A stretch of 64,000 bases of DNA, taken from positions 1,922,001-1,986,000 of the forward strand of contig CM018697.1 in assembly GCA_009363875.1 (NCBI GenBank), read 5' to 3'. Positions 24,135 to 35,150 of the stretch are shown in pieces; within the stretch, counting starts at the first letter, position 1, and every line of letters starts with the position of its first letter. A program made the position numbers and the translations under genes. The notes under the pieces were generated by a model that did no database searches, had not been told where the DNA came from, and saw nothing but the letters and a program-made list of their open reading frames with translations. The DNA comes from Mikania micrantha. Its lineage: Eukaryota; Streptophyta; Magnoliopsida; Asterales; Asteraceae.

Positions 24135-24148
24135 TTATATATATATAC
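24135..24148 (-). promoter_or_regulatory. TATA box of P450 copy 1
   Basis: A TATATATATA run lies 50-63 bp upstream of the ATG at 24085 and is conserved in place at copies 2 and 3. It implies a very short 5' untranslated region. Confidence 0.6.
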
Positions 24149-24579
24149 ACCACTATGAATATAAAATATTATATTTGTATGTGTAGTGTGAATATGCATC
24201 CATCTTGGTCATGGCTCCAGACTAGTCAAAGTTGATGTATTTTTATTCTTTAAAGTGAATTATCAAGATGGTACATGTAGTGCTGTTAAAACGGGTCTTA
24301 ACGAGTTTTAACATGTTTCAGACGACGCGATTAATGCAAATATGAACATGAAAACGACTTGTTTAACACTTGGTTTGGTGATTTAAGCATGACAGTTCTA
24401 TATTTTATGTAACAAATAAGAAAAATGATAATGTCCACTCTCTTAATTTTTATTATTTTTAAAAAATATAAAATCAAATAATAATTTTTTTGCTAAACAT
24501 GTTTAATCGTGTCTTAACAGGTGCCTATATTGCCAGCCCCGTACATGCATGTGATTTGCTGTTATTTAATTCTTGATTA

Positions 24580-24752
24580 TTAGGTTTCCTAAAGTACTCA
24601 TATAATCACAAACTTTAAACATTTGTAACACATATAGTTGTTATGTGAGGGTAATTTGGTCACATATGTGAGGTTAATTTGGTGAGTTAAATACTATATG
24701 TGTTACAAATGTATAAAGTTTGGGATCAGATGAGTAATTTGTGAATTCTAAG
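24580..24752. mobile_element. Small foldback (MITE-like) element upstream of P450 copy 1
   Basis: The left arm (about 24595-24640, TACTCATATAATCACAAACT onward) is an inverted copy of the right arm (about 24692-24735), roughly 45 bp with few mismatches. The same structure lies upstream of copy 2 (about 45760-45860, right arm damaged) and copy 3 (about 54580-55190, split by another insertion). It therefore predates the gene duplications. Class unknown. Confidence 0.65.
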
Positions 24753-26379
24753 ACTAACAGTGAAATATTAGAAAAACATATGGACCATCTCACTAATTTC
24801 ATTTATTTTTTATTTAGTATCCACTTGGAATAGAACATTCCAGGGCGTTGAAATCAATGATGCATATGCGTGTTTCCACTTTCAACTAAAGAATACCATC
24901 AATTATTAATACTATAAAAATGACTTATTTTGAATTAACATGAGACTCAGAACAGTTGCTGGTTTGAGACGAATACGAATATCATAATGCAGATGAGAAA
25001 ACATGTCGTAACAGCTAACATATGCCGTAAAACCCAATCATACCCTGTTGTAAAAGTGACCGTTACTCTACCTTAAAACCCAAAGGTATACTCCATCGTA
25101 AACCTAAGCGTTTAAAACCCGAATGAAAACAATGTCCAAAGGGTAACCATAAAAAACTCAAAATCAAAACATTGAAAAGACTCGCAATGAAAAACCAAAA
25201 AAATTACTTTTCATGCACAATAATACTTCGTCATACTCTATCATAAAATAAGCGTTAGAAACACGAATAAAAATATGATGAAAAAGATAAGCAAACATAT
25301 CCTAAAATCAAAACTTAAAAAAAAAACAAGCAATTAAAAAAAGTCATAATTTTTTGTGGTTAAAATAAAATAAATAAACTTCCAAAGAAATAGTAAGAGA
25401 AACAAGCTAGAGGTATAAAGCCCAGTCCCATTAAGGCCTGTTTTCCTTTGAGGCTACCAACACGGTTTGCTTGCTGCCGCGCTTTACCCGTTTCTTTTGA
25501 TTTGTATGGTTTTGGATGATCCTCAAAAGTTTACCATGTAAGTGAATTCTCATTTTACAATACAATAAAATAAAATAAATAAAAATTTTGCGGTTGAAAT
25601 GAAATAAATAAAACTATACTATTTATCACCTTCTTGTCTAAAACACACATATATAAATGAAGTAAATATAACCATTCATAACCTTTGTTTTTTAGTGTAT
25701 ATATATAGGGGACGGTTAAGGTACATATTAGTATTAACGTGTTAAATGTAGGAAGCCACAAGAAAACACAATGTGTCATTAGGGTAATGGGTATTATCGT
25801 CCATATAAAATTACAGATCATTATTTACAAAATTACAGACTGACACTTAACACACATAATCAGGGACCATCGGGATAATCACAAAACAATAATTACGGAT
25901 CACATTATATAACAACCACAGACTGTATTTTAACACATAATCAAGGACAAAATGTATAATCACGGACCATGTTATATGAAAATCGCGGACCGTCATTTAA
26001 CATGAATGATAATCACGTACCAATAATTACGTATCAAGTATAAAAATCACGGACCACCTAAAAAACTATAACAATACTATATTCAAATTAAAGATAATAA
26101 AATTCTCAATTTTATGGTGTATTTTTTTTTTTAAAAATAATAAAGCATGTAAAAGTTATTTAATTTTTAAAAAACAAGTAGAATTTGTTGTGATATACAA
26201 AATGTGGTTGTTCCTCTTTTGTCCTTCCAGCTATTTTTTACGCTTGTTTTGTGGAGAAAGTTGTATAAAGTGGGGGCCACTGGATCTCACCCATTGATTA
26301 GTTTGATCAAAATGTACAGATTTCATCCTATGTTTTGTACATCAAGCACCATATGTATTTGATTCAGCTCATATATACA
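24753..26379. other. Intergenic DNA of unit A
   Basis: No gene. 24780-25550 is shared with units B and C, including a conserved block at about 25395-25550 (CCATTAAGG, TTTTCCTTTGAGG, TTTGCTTGC). The empty target CATAC of the unit C solo LTR lies at 25232-25236. At about 25790-26060 there are diverged repeats of the type AATCACGGACC / AATTACGGATC. Confidence 0.6.
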
Positions 26380-26520
26380 TCTCAAGTTTCTAACATGTTA
26401 GGTTTTAGCCCTTCTACTTTTTTATAACATTCTAAAGTGTCAATTTAACACTTTATGATTTTTGTTAACCTTAAAAACTTATTTTATTACTTGCTTATTT
26501 TCATGCACATATCAAAATAG
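26380..26520. repeat. Start of duplicated unit B
   Basis: The stretch AACATGTTAGGTTTTAGCCC and what follows matches 20558-20697 and 50205-50340. The match stops at ATCAAAATA, after which unit B is replaced by about 9.3 kb of inserted elements and resumes near 35830. Confidence 0.75.
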
Positions 26521-26679
26521 TAAAAAACCGGTTCACCCACCGGTTGTCGGTTCGACCGGTCCGGTTTTCAATACATTGGTTGTAATTTACTCTCCCTCGT
26601 CCTAGCCCATTTTTTCTTCTACATATCGCTTTCTAAATTCAACCCATAACTAGCACTCACTTAGCAAAGCTGACTTATG
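26521..26679. other. Short intergenic stretch with CCGGTT motifs
   Basis: It contains a cluster of CCGGTT / AACCGG motifs (about 26527-26569) resembling one end of a small DNA transposon. No matching second end was found. Confidence 0.3.
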
Positions 26680-26960
26680 TTTTTTTTGAAAGACAGAGGG
26701 TCCGTCGTGCTACCTTTAGTTATCATGACGGTTGGTAACTAAGATCGATTACTCGATCGCTGACTGTGAGACCGTACCACCCTGATGCATGGAAACCCCG
26801 TTGAATACATAAGCCCTCATTCCCTATTGGTTCAGAACCCGAGATTAAGCTCAAGGTTCATCCACTCACCTGGTATCCATTAAAGTATTACAAGTGAGAC
26901 ATGAATCCTTCCATCAAGGAGAAATGACCAAGCATTAACCACTAGGCTAACGTGCCGAAT
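26680..26960 (-). mobile_element. SINE-like retroposon
   Basis: On the minus strand it starts near 26960, has an RNA polymerase III A-box-like TAGCCTAGTGG (26949-26939), a weak B-box-like GGATTCATGTC about 50 nt later, and ends in an A-run at 26687-26680. A 12-bp target duplication flanks it: AGCTGACTTATG (26668-26679) and AGTTGACTTATG (26961-26972), with one mismatch. A tRNA-like head, A-rich tail and a duplication longer than 10 bp are the usual SINE features. Length 281 bp. Confidence 0.75.
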
Positions 26961-26972
26961 AGTTGACTTATG

Positions 26973-27584
26973 TGCATATCCATTTGACAAATGTGCTCAA
27001 GCATAAGCTAGGATGAGCTAGACATCAAGACTAGGAAGGAAACTACTTGGGCATATGGTCATCTAATATTTGGGCTTGACATTTCATACTTTGTGAACAA
27101 CTTTAATTACAATACACTACCTGATATGGTTGAAATTAGCTTTTTATTATGTTTTAAGTTTTTCAGTTGCTAAGAAAGTTGTTTTAAATTCCTATTAGTT
27201 TAGGAACTATGTATTTGATGTGTAAATCCAAGGAATAAGGCCCCTATAGAGCATAGGGGGCTTACGAGTCGTTTGGCCGGGTACCACATGGAATGGTGCT
27301 TCTCGAAATATTTTGGGAGCAAAATTGTAATATTGACAAATTTAAGAGTTGAGAAATGGCCATGATGCCAACGTTTTTAAATTAACTAAGGTAATAATGG
27401 GATAGAGGCAAAATCACAATTTTGACTAAAGGTTAGAAAGAGGTTCTCATGTAAAGAATGCATATGAGGAAAGACGGGTTTTTAAATATAAGTAGACTAT
27501 ATGAAGGTCAATAGATGGTTATTGGATGTTCTTATCAATTATGGCTTTTGATTGTTTAAATAATCTGAAATTAAAAGATAGTTG
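26973..27584. other. Intergenic DNA, nothing recognised
   Basis: AT-rich, without an ORF or a repeat that I could recognise. Confidence 0.5.
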
Positions 27585-27589
27585 CTATG

Positions 27590-28207
27590 TGATGACGTAG
27601 GATAGCGTATCCTGGCTATCCTGTCAAAAACATGAACACTGCGGAAAATGGAACGTCCGGGCTGACTTACCAAGACGGCAAGGACAAGTGAAATATCCTG
27701 ACTAAGTTGCTAAACAATCCAACGACACAAGGCAAGACAGCCAGACAGCCAGACGGCCAGGCGGCCAGACAGCCGTCCGGACGGCCAGACAGCCAGACAC
27801 ACATGAGTCGGATAAATCTGATCGTACATATAAAGGCGTAAAAGGAGCCTAGAAGGTGACAAAGGAAGCCATCTTGTGTCTAAAGGGTAAAGATGGTGTT
27901 TCACGAAATGGCAGAGCTGACAGAAAGCGACAGTACTATTCTTACACCAAAAAGGAACTAATCACGGTAATCAAGGAAAATGCCTGGATACCAAGAAGAT
28001 ATGACACACAAAGAGGAAGGGAGTAAATCTGAGAGGACACAGGCTCCCAGGACTCCCAGCACTTTATATAGAGGAGCAAGGCATTTAGCAAAGGGGCTCA
28101 CACATTCAATCTTGGCTCTCACCTCTACTCTCACTTTCATTTATATATCATCTCCGACTTACCGGTGACTGATCCCGATATCGGAACATGGTCGCAGGAG
28201 ATCTACA
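27590..28207 (+). repeat. Left LTR of the palindromic element
   Basis: 618 bp from TGATGACG to GATCTACA. It contains a GACAGCCAGACAGCC microsatellite-like block at about 27735-27800 and a possible TATA sequence (TTTATATAG, about 28063). Confidence 0.8.
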
Positions 28208-28208
28208 T

Positions 28209-28226
28209 TGGCGCCCACCGTGGGGC
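28209..28226 (+). other. Primer binding site, left half of palindromic element
   Basis: TGGCGCCCACCGTGGGGC follows 1 nt after the LTR end and is identical to the primer site of the nested Tat element (14989-15006). This suggests a Tat-like origin. Confidence 0.85.
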
Positions 28227-28418
28227 ATTTCAGGACTTGACATAAAAGTGTACAAAAGTTTAGTATTTATTTATCAGGGTGTTAGAAAAAACACATAGTA
28301 GGTCTACAAAAGTGTTTTCAGGACTTGACATGGCATTTCCTGACATCCAGTTAAATAACTTTTCTGACATCCAGTTAAATACTAAACTTTTGTACACTTT
28401 TATGTCAAGTCCTGAAAT

Positions 28419-28436
28419 GCCCCACGGTGGGCGCCA
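28419..28436 (-). other. Primer binding site, right half of palindromic element
   Basis: A reverse-strand copy of the same 18-nt site next to the inverted LTR. The two sites face each other. Confidence 0.85.
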
Positions 28437-28437
28437 A

Positions 28438-29021
28438 TGTAGATCTCCTGCGACCATGCTCCGACATCGGGATCAGTCACTGGTAAGTCGGAGATGATAT
28501 ATAAATGAAAGTGAGAGTAGAGGTGAGAGCCAAGATTGAATGTGTGAGCCCCTTTGCTAAATGCCTTGCTCCTCTATATATAGTGCTGGAAGTCCTGGGA
28601 GTCTGTGCCCTCCCAGATTTACTCCCTTCCTCTTTGGGTGTCATATCTTCTTGGTATCCAGGCATTTTCCTTGATTATCGTGATTAGTTCCTTTTTGGTG
28701 TAAGAATGGTACTGTTGCTATCTGTTGCTTTCTGTCAGCTCTGCCGTTTCGTGAAACACCATCTTTACTCTTTAGACACAAGATGGCTTCCTTTGTCACA
28801 TTCTAGGCTCCTTTTATGCCTTTATACGTATGATCAGATTTATCCGACTCATGTGTGTCTGGCCGTCTGGCTGTCTTGCCTTGTGTCGTTGGATTGTTTA
28901 GCAAGTTAGTCAGGATATTTCACTTGTCCTTGTCGTCTTGGTAAGTCAGCCTGGACGTTCCATTTTCCGCAGTGTTCATGTTTTTGACATGATAGCCAGG
29001 ATACTCTATCCTACGTCATCA
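28438..29021 (-). repeat. Right (inverted) LTR of the palindromic element
   Basis: 584 bp, the reverse complement of 27590-28207 apart from scattered substitutions and a shorter internal microsatellite. Confidence 0.8.
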
Positions 29022-29026
29022 CTATG

Positions 29027-30011
29027 TGTATTGTCGAAATAATCACAATATAATGTTTCGATTTTGGTTGCGATATGAGTTGTCACTTTTAAAAGCTTGT
29101 ACTCAAGTGTAAATATGACAACATGGAGTGTCTATGGAGACGGGGTGCCACATGAAATGGCAAAAAAGTGCTAAACACATTTTCAACCATTTAAAATGTA
29201 CTAGAAATTCTCAATATGACAATGATGGAAGAAACTAATTGTAGATTCTTAGTTTTATGCCAAAAGAATATTTGTGTATTGTATCAAAATGTTATTTGAA
29301 AATATATTAGAATTTTTACTTAAATTTGAAATATGAAATTGTTAAATCTCATGATTATAACACGTCACAAACATAATAACCTTAAATTACTCATAGTGCT
29401 AACGATCCAATGAGGATATGATGTCTAAAAAAGACAATAAAACATACACAAGTTCATAAATTCGGCCATTATGGAACTGGAAATACAAATAAAATTTGAG
29501 TAAGACTTCAATCCATGTTTCCAAAATGAGAAGAATCATACTTCACTCAATTATTAAAATAACATTAGTGCACATAAAGCTTCAAGTGGATGAGAGTGTA
29601 TCCAAACGATCAAAGACAAGCTTGAAAGAATCACATCACATGTTTTCTAACCAGAATAAAGTTTCTATAGACAATGAGTAGTAAGCAGAATTCATAACAT
29701 TTAAACAACACAACATGCTCAACTTTAAAAAGTTTTTCCCATGATTCTCTCTTTGGTTTCACTCATCCCAATATGCAAAACAAACCATCATTTGTGACAA
29801 ACATAGAGATATCTACACTTTGTTTAAACAAGAAATGTAACCTTCATAATCTAATTACTTTGAAGCATTTGTGAGACTAAATATTTACAATATGGCCCTC
29901 ATGATTATTTAATTAAATAAGATCAATTACTTAAATACCTCTAACAGATAGATAATTATTTGATGGACGTAATTATCCTTATTTATCCTAATTAGGGTTT
30001 CCCCTTGGGTG
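29027..30011. other. Intergenic DNA and probable U3 of the copia left LTR
   Basis: No gene. The copia left LTR probably begins somewhere here, but its start could not be fixed because no second LTR was found for comparison. Confidence 0.35.
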
Positions 30012-30299
30012 TATATAAAAAGAGATTAAGGCTCCTAATCAAAGGTTACTCACTTTTACAACATCACACACGATTTCTCCTCACCCTAAGAGAAATCGTG
30101 ACCCCATAACCGAGCCTCTCTTCTCATCTCCATCCTCACCATACACCCTAAACGGGAACCCGATCGGATCGTCATCTCTCAGGAACGATGTCTGGAATCA
30201 ACAACGCATTCACTGGATTCACAGGTTTCATCTAATCTCTATTTCATTATTGTTTTTCGTATACATGTCTAGATCTGAAACAAAGGAATCGATCCAACA
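30012..30299 (+). repeat. Probable 3' part of the copia left LTR
   Basis: TATATAAAAA at 30012 is followed by a C-rich transcribed-leader-like stretch. It ends GATCCAACA at 30299, just before a primer-binding-site-like sequence. This is the layout of an LTR promoter, R and U5. The partner LTR downstream of pol was not found. Confidence 0.5.
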
Positions 30300-30301
30300 T
30301 G

Positions 30302-30312
30302 TGGCATCAGAG
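30302..30312 (+). other. Degenerate tRNA-Met primer binding site of the copia element
   Basis: TGGCATCAGAG resembles TGGTATCAGAG with one substitution and lies directly after the presumed LTR end. Confidence 0.6.
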
Positions 30313-30479
30313 AAATATGTTGTTTAATCGATTCCTAATCACGAAATTGATTCAAAATCCAAAAACGTTTTACAAAAACGAGTATGAACAGTGGGTCGTT
30401 TTTCGAAAAACCTTAAAATTGGTTCGTTTTTAGTAAAAACGTGAATCTGGTGCGTTTTTCGTAAACCTAAAAATTTTCG

Positions 30480-30870
30480 GACTTAAACGTATTCGAAATT
30501 AATGTACACGTTTTTAAGAGTATTCGAAATTTGATGTACTCGAATTTGATGTACTCGAAATTCTATGTACTCGAAATTTGAGTATTCGAAATTTAACTTA
30601 CTCGAAATTATTTTTAGTGTACTCGAAATTTTGGAGTTCACGAAATTTTAGTGTACTCGAAATTCTGAAGTTCACGAAATAAGGTACTCGAAAAGCTGTA
30701 CTCGAAAATCTAACAGTACTCGAAATCTAAGTGTACTCGAAAATTTGAAAGTACTCGAAATTTCGAGTACATAACCATTTTCGAGTACAATAATCATTTT
30801 CGAGTACATAACTATTTTCGAATACATAACTATTTTCGAGAACATTACTAACTTCGTGAACAGTAAATTT
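30480..30870. repeat. Inverted array of GTACTCGAAA / TTTCGAGTAC motifs
   Basis: About fifteen copies of (G)TACTCGAAA or TATTCGAAA in one orientation (30490-30760) are followed by about five copies of the reverse complement TTTCGAGTAC (30761-30845). The junction is a perfect 20-bp palindrome, GTACTCGAAATTTCGAGTAC (30751-30770). It lies in the untranslated leader of the copia element, between primer site and gag. Confidence 0.9.
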
Positions 30871-31082
30871 CGTGTACGAACACTTAACCAATTTGTTTAA
30901 GTAGAACCTAATCTAGTCTATTAATTTGATGTTATAGTAGACTCTTTATCACAGCTTCATTACTATAATGGTCCTTATACATGTCTGCCTTAGATCTAAG
31001 TTACCACATAAAATCACTCTAAGTTCTTCTATAGCCTAAGTATATTACTCTTTCTCATCTAATATAATCCACAGCTCCCAAT
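30871..31082 (+). other. Rest of the copia leader
   Basis: Non-coding DNA between the motif array and the gag start, without recognisable structure. Confidence 0.5.
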
Positions 31083-34000
31083 ATGGGAATTGAAACCCTT
31101 ACTGGTGCGAACTACTCTGCTTGGAAAGATTCGCTGATGCTGACTCTTGGGATCACGGAGTTCGACTACGCACTGAGAGAGCCTGCACCTCCTGCCCTCA
31201 CTGATAAGAGCACTGCTGAAGCTAAGTTGCTGTATGAGAAATGGGAGAAGGCTAATCGGATGGCTCTCATGTTTATCAAGAACTCAATTAGCCTAATCAT
31301 CAGATGAGCAATTCCTGATTTGGCTAATGCTAAAGCTTACCTTACTGCTGTGGAGGAGCAATTCAAAGGAACCTCAAAGGCACATGCTAGCACCCTGATT
31401 ATGAAACTGGTGTCTACAAAATATGACGGAGTCAGTGGCATTCGTGAGCACATCATGATGATGAACGACATGGCTCGTAAACTTAAGGGATTAGACATGG
31501 AGATCAGTGATGGTTTCTTAGTCCACTTCACCATGACTTCTCTTCCTGCATCTTATGAGGCTTTCAAGATCAACTACAACACTCAGAAAGAGAAGTGGTT
31601 GATGAATGAGTTGATTGCCATGTGCGTACAAGAGGAAGAGCGTCAGAAGCTGGAAAAACCTGATGTTGCTTACCTGATGGCTACTGGTTCGAAGAAAAGG
31701 AAGAACTATACTCACAAGGATGCTTCTAAAGTCCCTAAGTCCAATGCAGGTGCTTCCTCCAGCCCTAACAATTCCAAAGGCAGTCCCTACTGCAATTTCT
31801 GCCGAAAGGTAGGACATAAGCAGAAGAATTGCCCTAACTTCAAGGAATGGCTGGTTAAGAGAGGTAATCATCTTAATATGATAATTGAGTCCTTTAATTT
31901 AAATGTTCCAACTAATACTTGGTGGTTTGACTCTGGTTCTATGGTTCATGTGACCAATTCTACTCAGGGATTCCTTACAATCCGGAGGCTGGAAAGAAAC
32001 CAAAGAACACTTAAGCTTGGGGATGGAAAGGAACTATCTGTTGCTGCCGTGGGAACCTTAGAATTAATAATGAAAACCAGTCTATGTATTAAACTTTATG
32101 ATACCTTATATATTCCTGAAATTTCTAGGAATCTTGTATCAGGACCAAAGTTAGACATGGATGGTTTTTATGTTTCTCATGGTAATGGCAGACTTACTAT
32201 TAGTTCTAATTCTCAAGTATTTGGTACTGGTCTTTTGGATGGTGGTCTCTATAAGTTAGAACTAGATGATGATTTCTCTAAGTCTTTGTTGTCATATAAC
32301 ATTAATGAGAACTCAACAAAGACTAAAAGAAAAAGAGACTTAGAAACTTCATCCATGTTGTGGCATCAACGTTTAGGCCACATCTCACGGGATCGCTTAT
32401 CTCGACTCGTGAAGGATGAAGTTTTACCTTCTCTTGATTTCACTAATTTTGGAACATGTGTCAAATGCCTTAAAGGCAAAATGACAACAGCAACTAATAA
32501 AGGTGCCACTCGGAGTTCTAATTTCTTAGAAATTATTCACACCGATATTAGTGGCCCTTACACCATTGCTGGAATAATTGGACATACTTCGTTTATCACT
32601 TTCATTGATGATTATTCTCGCTACATGTACTTGTATCTAATCAAGGACAAATCTGAATCACTTACAACTTTTAAAGATTATCAAACTGAAGTTGAAAATC
32701 AACTAGATCTTAAAATAAAAGTTGTGAGATCAGATAGAGGAGGTGAATATTATGGTAGACATACTGATGTGGGTCAGGCTCCTGGTCCATTTTATGAGTT
32801 TTGTAAATGCCAGGGGATCGTGAACCAATACACCATGCCCGGTACTCCTCAACAAAATGGTGTTGCTGAAAGGAGAAATAGAACCCTAATGAACATGGTG
32901 CGCAGTATGTTAGCCAACTCAGATTTACCCTCATTCCTCTGGACCGAGGCCTTAAAGACAGCAGTTCATATACTCAATAGAGTTCCTTCCAAATCTGTCC
33001 CTAAAACTCCTTATGAACTCTGGACAGGAAGGAAACCGAGTCTTAGATATATGAAAGTATGGGGTTGTCTTGCCGAAGCTAAACTCTATAATCCCTTCTT
33101 AAGGAAGCTTGACATGAAAACTGTTACATGTTACTTCATCGGGTATCCCGATCACTCAAAGGGTTATAGATTTTATTGTCCTTCCCATGTCACACGAATT
33201 GTAGAAACAAAGCATGCTCATTTCCTTGAGGATTCTAAGGTTAGTGGGAGCAGCGAAAATCCTGACTCTGATTTGCAAGAAGTACAAGACGCGGGGGGGA
33301 GACACTCGTCGACTAACTTACCTCCGATTACTCCTCTTGTACACCATGCTACTCCGAACTTCACTGCACCTACTACGACACAATCAGGACTCACTACTGC
33401 TCCAAACGTTACCGAGAATGAAGGCACCTCATCTGATCAACATCAACACAATACCAGCCATGCTGAACCCACTAATCAGCTCAGGAGGTAATCTAGGCCT
33501 AAAGTGCCTATTAACTTTGATGATTATGTAACCTACCTGACTGAAGCTGAAATGGATGCCGGAAAGTTTACTGATCCTACCTCTTATCATGAAGCCATTA
33601 CTAGTGATCAGTCTTCTGAATGGAGGATGGCTATGACTGATGAGCTTGATTCCATGAAGAAAAATGATGTTTGGGATTTGGTAGAACTACCCAACAGAGT
33701 AAAACCCGTAGGATGTAAATGGTTGTTCAAAACAAAACTGGATCCGAATGGGAACATTGAACGCTTCAAAGCAAGATTGGTTGCAAAAGGTTTCACTCAG
33801 AAAGAGGGAATTGATTATCAAGAGACCTTCTCTCCTGTCTCTCGTAAAGATTCCTTAAGGATCGTTATGGCCCTCGTAGCTCATTTTGATTTAGAGCTAC
33901 ATCAGATGGACGTCAAAACTGCTTTCCTAAACGGCGACTTGTATGAAGACGTGTTCATGAAACAGCCTGAGGGTTTCATGCCTGAAGGTCAAGAGCATTT

Positions 34001-35150
34001 AGTCTGCAAGCTAAAGAAATCCATTTACGAGTTGAAGCAAGCCTCACATCAATGGTATCTAAAGTTTGATGAAGTGATGAAAAAGCACGGTTTCCTGAAA
34101 AATCAAGTGGACCAATGCACCTACCTCAAGATGAGTGGGAGCAACTTTACTATACTTGTCCTTTATGTCGATGACATTCTTTTGGCAAGTAATAACTTAG
34201 ATATGTTGCATGAGTCGAAGCGCTTACTTTCGCATAATTTCGACATGAAGGATCTCGGAGAGGCCTCTTACGTTATTGGCATCGAAATACACCGAGATAG
34301 AGTCAATGGACTTTTGGGTTTATCTCAGAAAGCTTACATTGATCGGGTCCTCACACGCTACAACATGCAACACTGCTCTCCCTCTGTAGCTCCAGTAGTT
34401 AAAGGAGATGTCTTCGGTTCCTTTCAGTGTCCGAAGACTGAGGCTGAAAAGGCGCAAATGAGAATGATACCTTATGCATCAGTAGTCGGGAGCCTTATGT
34501 ATGCTCAAGTCTGTACTCGTCCTGATATCGCTTACATTGCTGGAATGCTTGGCCGTTATCAGACTAATCCTGGCCTTGATCACTGGAAAGCAGCTAAGAA
34601 AGTGCTTCGATATCTCCAAGGGACAAAAGAATTCAAGCTGACTTATAGAAGAAGTGAAAATTTGGAAGTGGTTGGTTACTCTGATTCTGACTTTGCTAAA
34701 TGCAAAGATGACAAGAAATCCACTTCGGGGTACATCTTCATGTTAGCAGGCGGGCCGATCTCATGGAAGAGTCATAAGCAACAGCTGACAACAACCTCAA
34801 CTATGATGGCTGAATATGTTGCAGTGTACAATGCAACCTGTCATGGAATGTTGTTGAGAAACCTTATCGCTGGACTCAAAGTCGTTAACTCTATCTCTAG
34901 ACCATTGAAACTTTACTATGATAACTCAGCAGCCGTTAACTTCTCGAACAGTAACAGTTCGACCGGTGCTGGTTTATATCTTGATACAAAATACTTGTTC
35001 GTTCGCGAGCGTGTTGAGGAAAATAACCTTTGTATTGAGTATATAAGTACTAAAGTTATGCTTGCGGATCCGATGACTAAAGGTCTCCCTCCTAAGATAT
35101 TCGAAGAACATGTTTCGAAGATGGGCTTATGTAAAGACCTTATTGCATAA
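31083..35150 (+). pseudogene. Ty1/copia gag-pol polyprotein with two in-frame stops
   Basis: One frame of about 1355 codons is interrupted by TGA (31305-31307) and TAA (33489-33491). Order: gag with a CX2CX4HX4C knuckle (CNFCRKVGHKQKNC, near 31792), protease WWFDSGSMVHV (31921), GAG-pre-integrase (MLWHQRLGHIS, near 32356), integrase core (HTDISGPY near 32537, QQNGVAERRNRT near 32850), reverse transcriptase (about 33690-34400, YVDDILLAS near 34165) and RNase H (YSDSDFAKCKDDKKSTSGY, near 34680). Integrase before RT is diagnostic of Ty1/copia. The protein ends ADPMTKGLPPKIFEEHV. YELKQASHQW replaces the more usual YGLKQASRQW. No other frame breaks are visible, so the copy is damaged but not old. 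The lineage within copia was not determined. Confidence 0.92.

Larger units (their letters stand above)
27590..29021. mobile_element. Palindromic LTR element (two head-to-head LTR-PBS halves)
   Basis: A 1432-bp structure with outer termini TGATGACGTAGG and CCTACGTCATCA and a 5-bp duplication CTATG on both sides (27585-27589, 29022-29026). The left half is a complete LTR (27590-28207) followed by a primer binding site. The right half is the reverse complement: primer binding site, then LTR (28438-29021). The inverted arms continue about 60 bp past the primer sites and surround a loop of about 105 bp. Over the first 160 bp I count about five mismatches between arms, and the left arm has a longer CAGACAGC-type repeat. 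No coding sequence. Normal LTRs are direct repeats, so this arrangement is abnormal. Confidence 0.88.

Noticed and set aside
27710..28687. Several 60-70 residue ORFs with mirrored sequences
   Set aside because: They come from the inverted LTR arms of the palindromic element and from its microsatellite.
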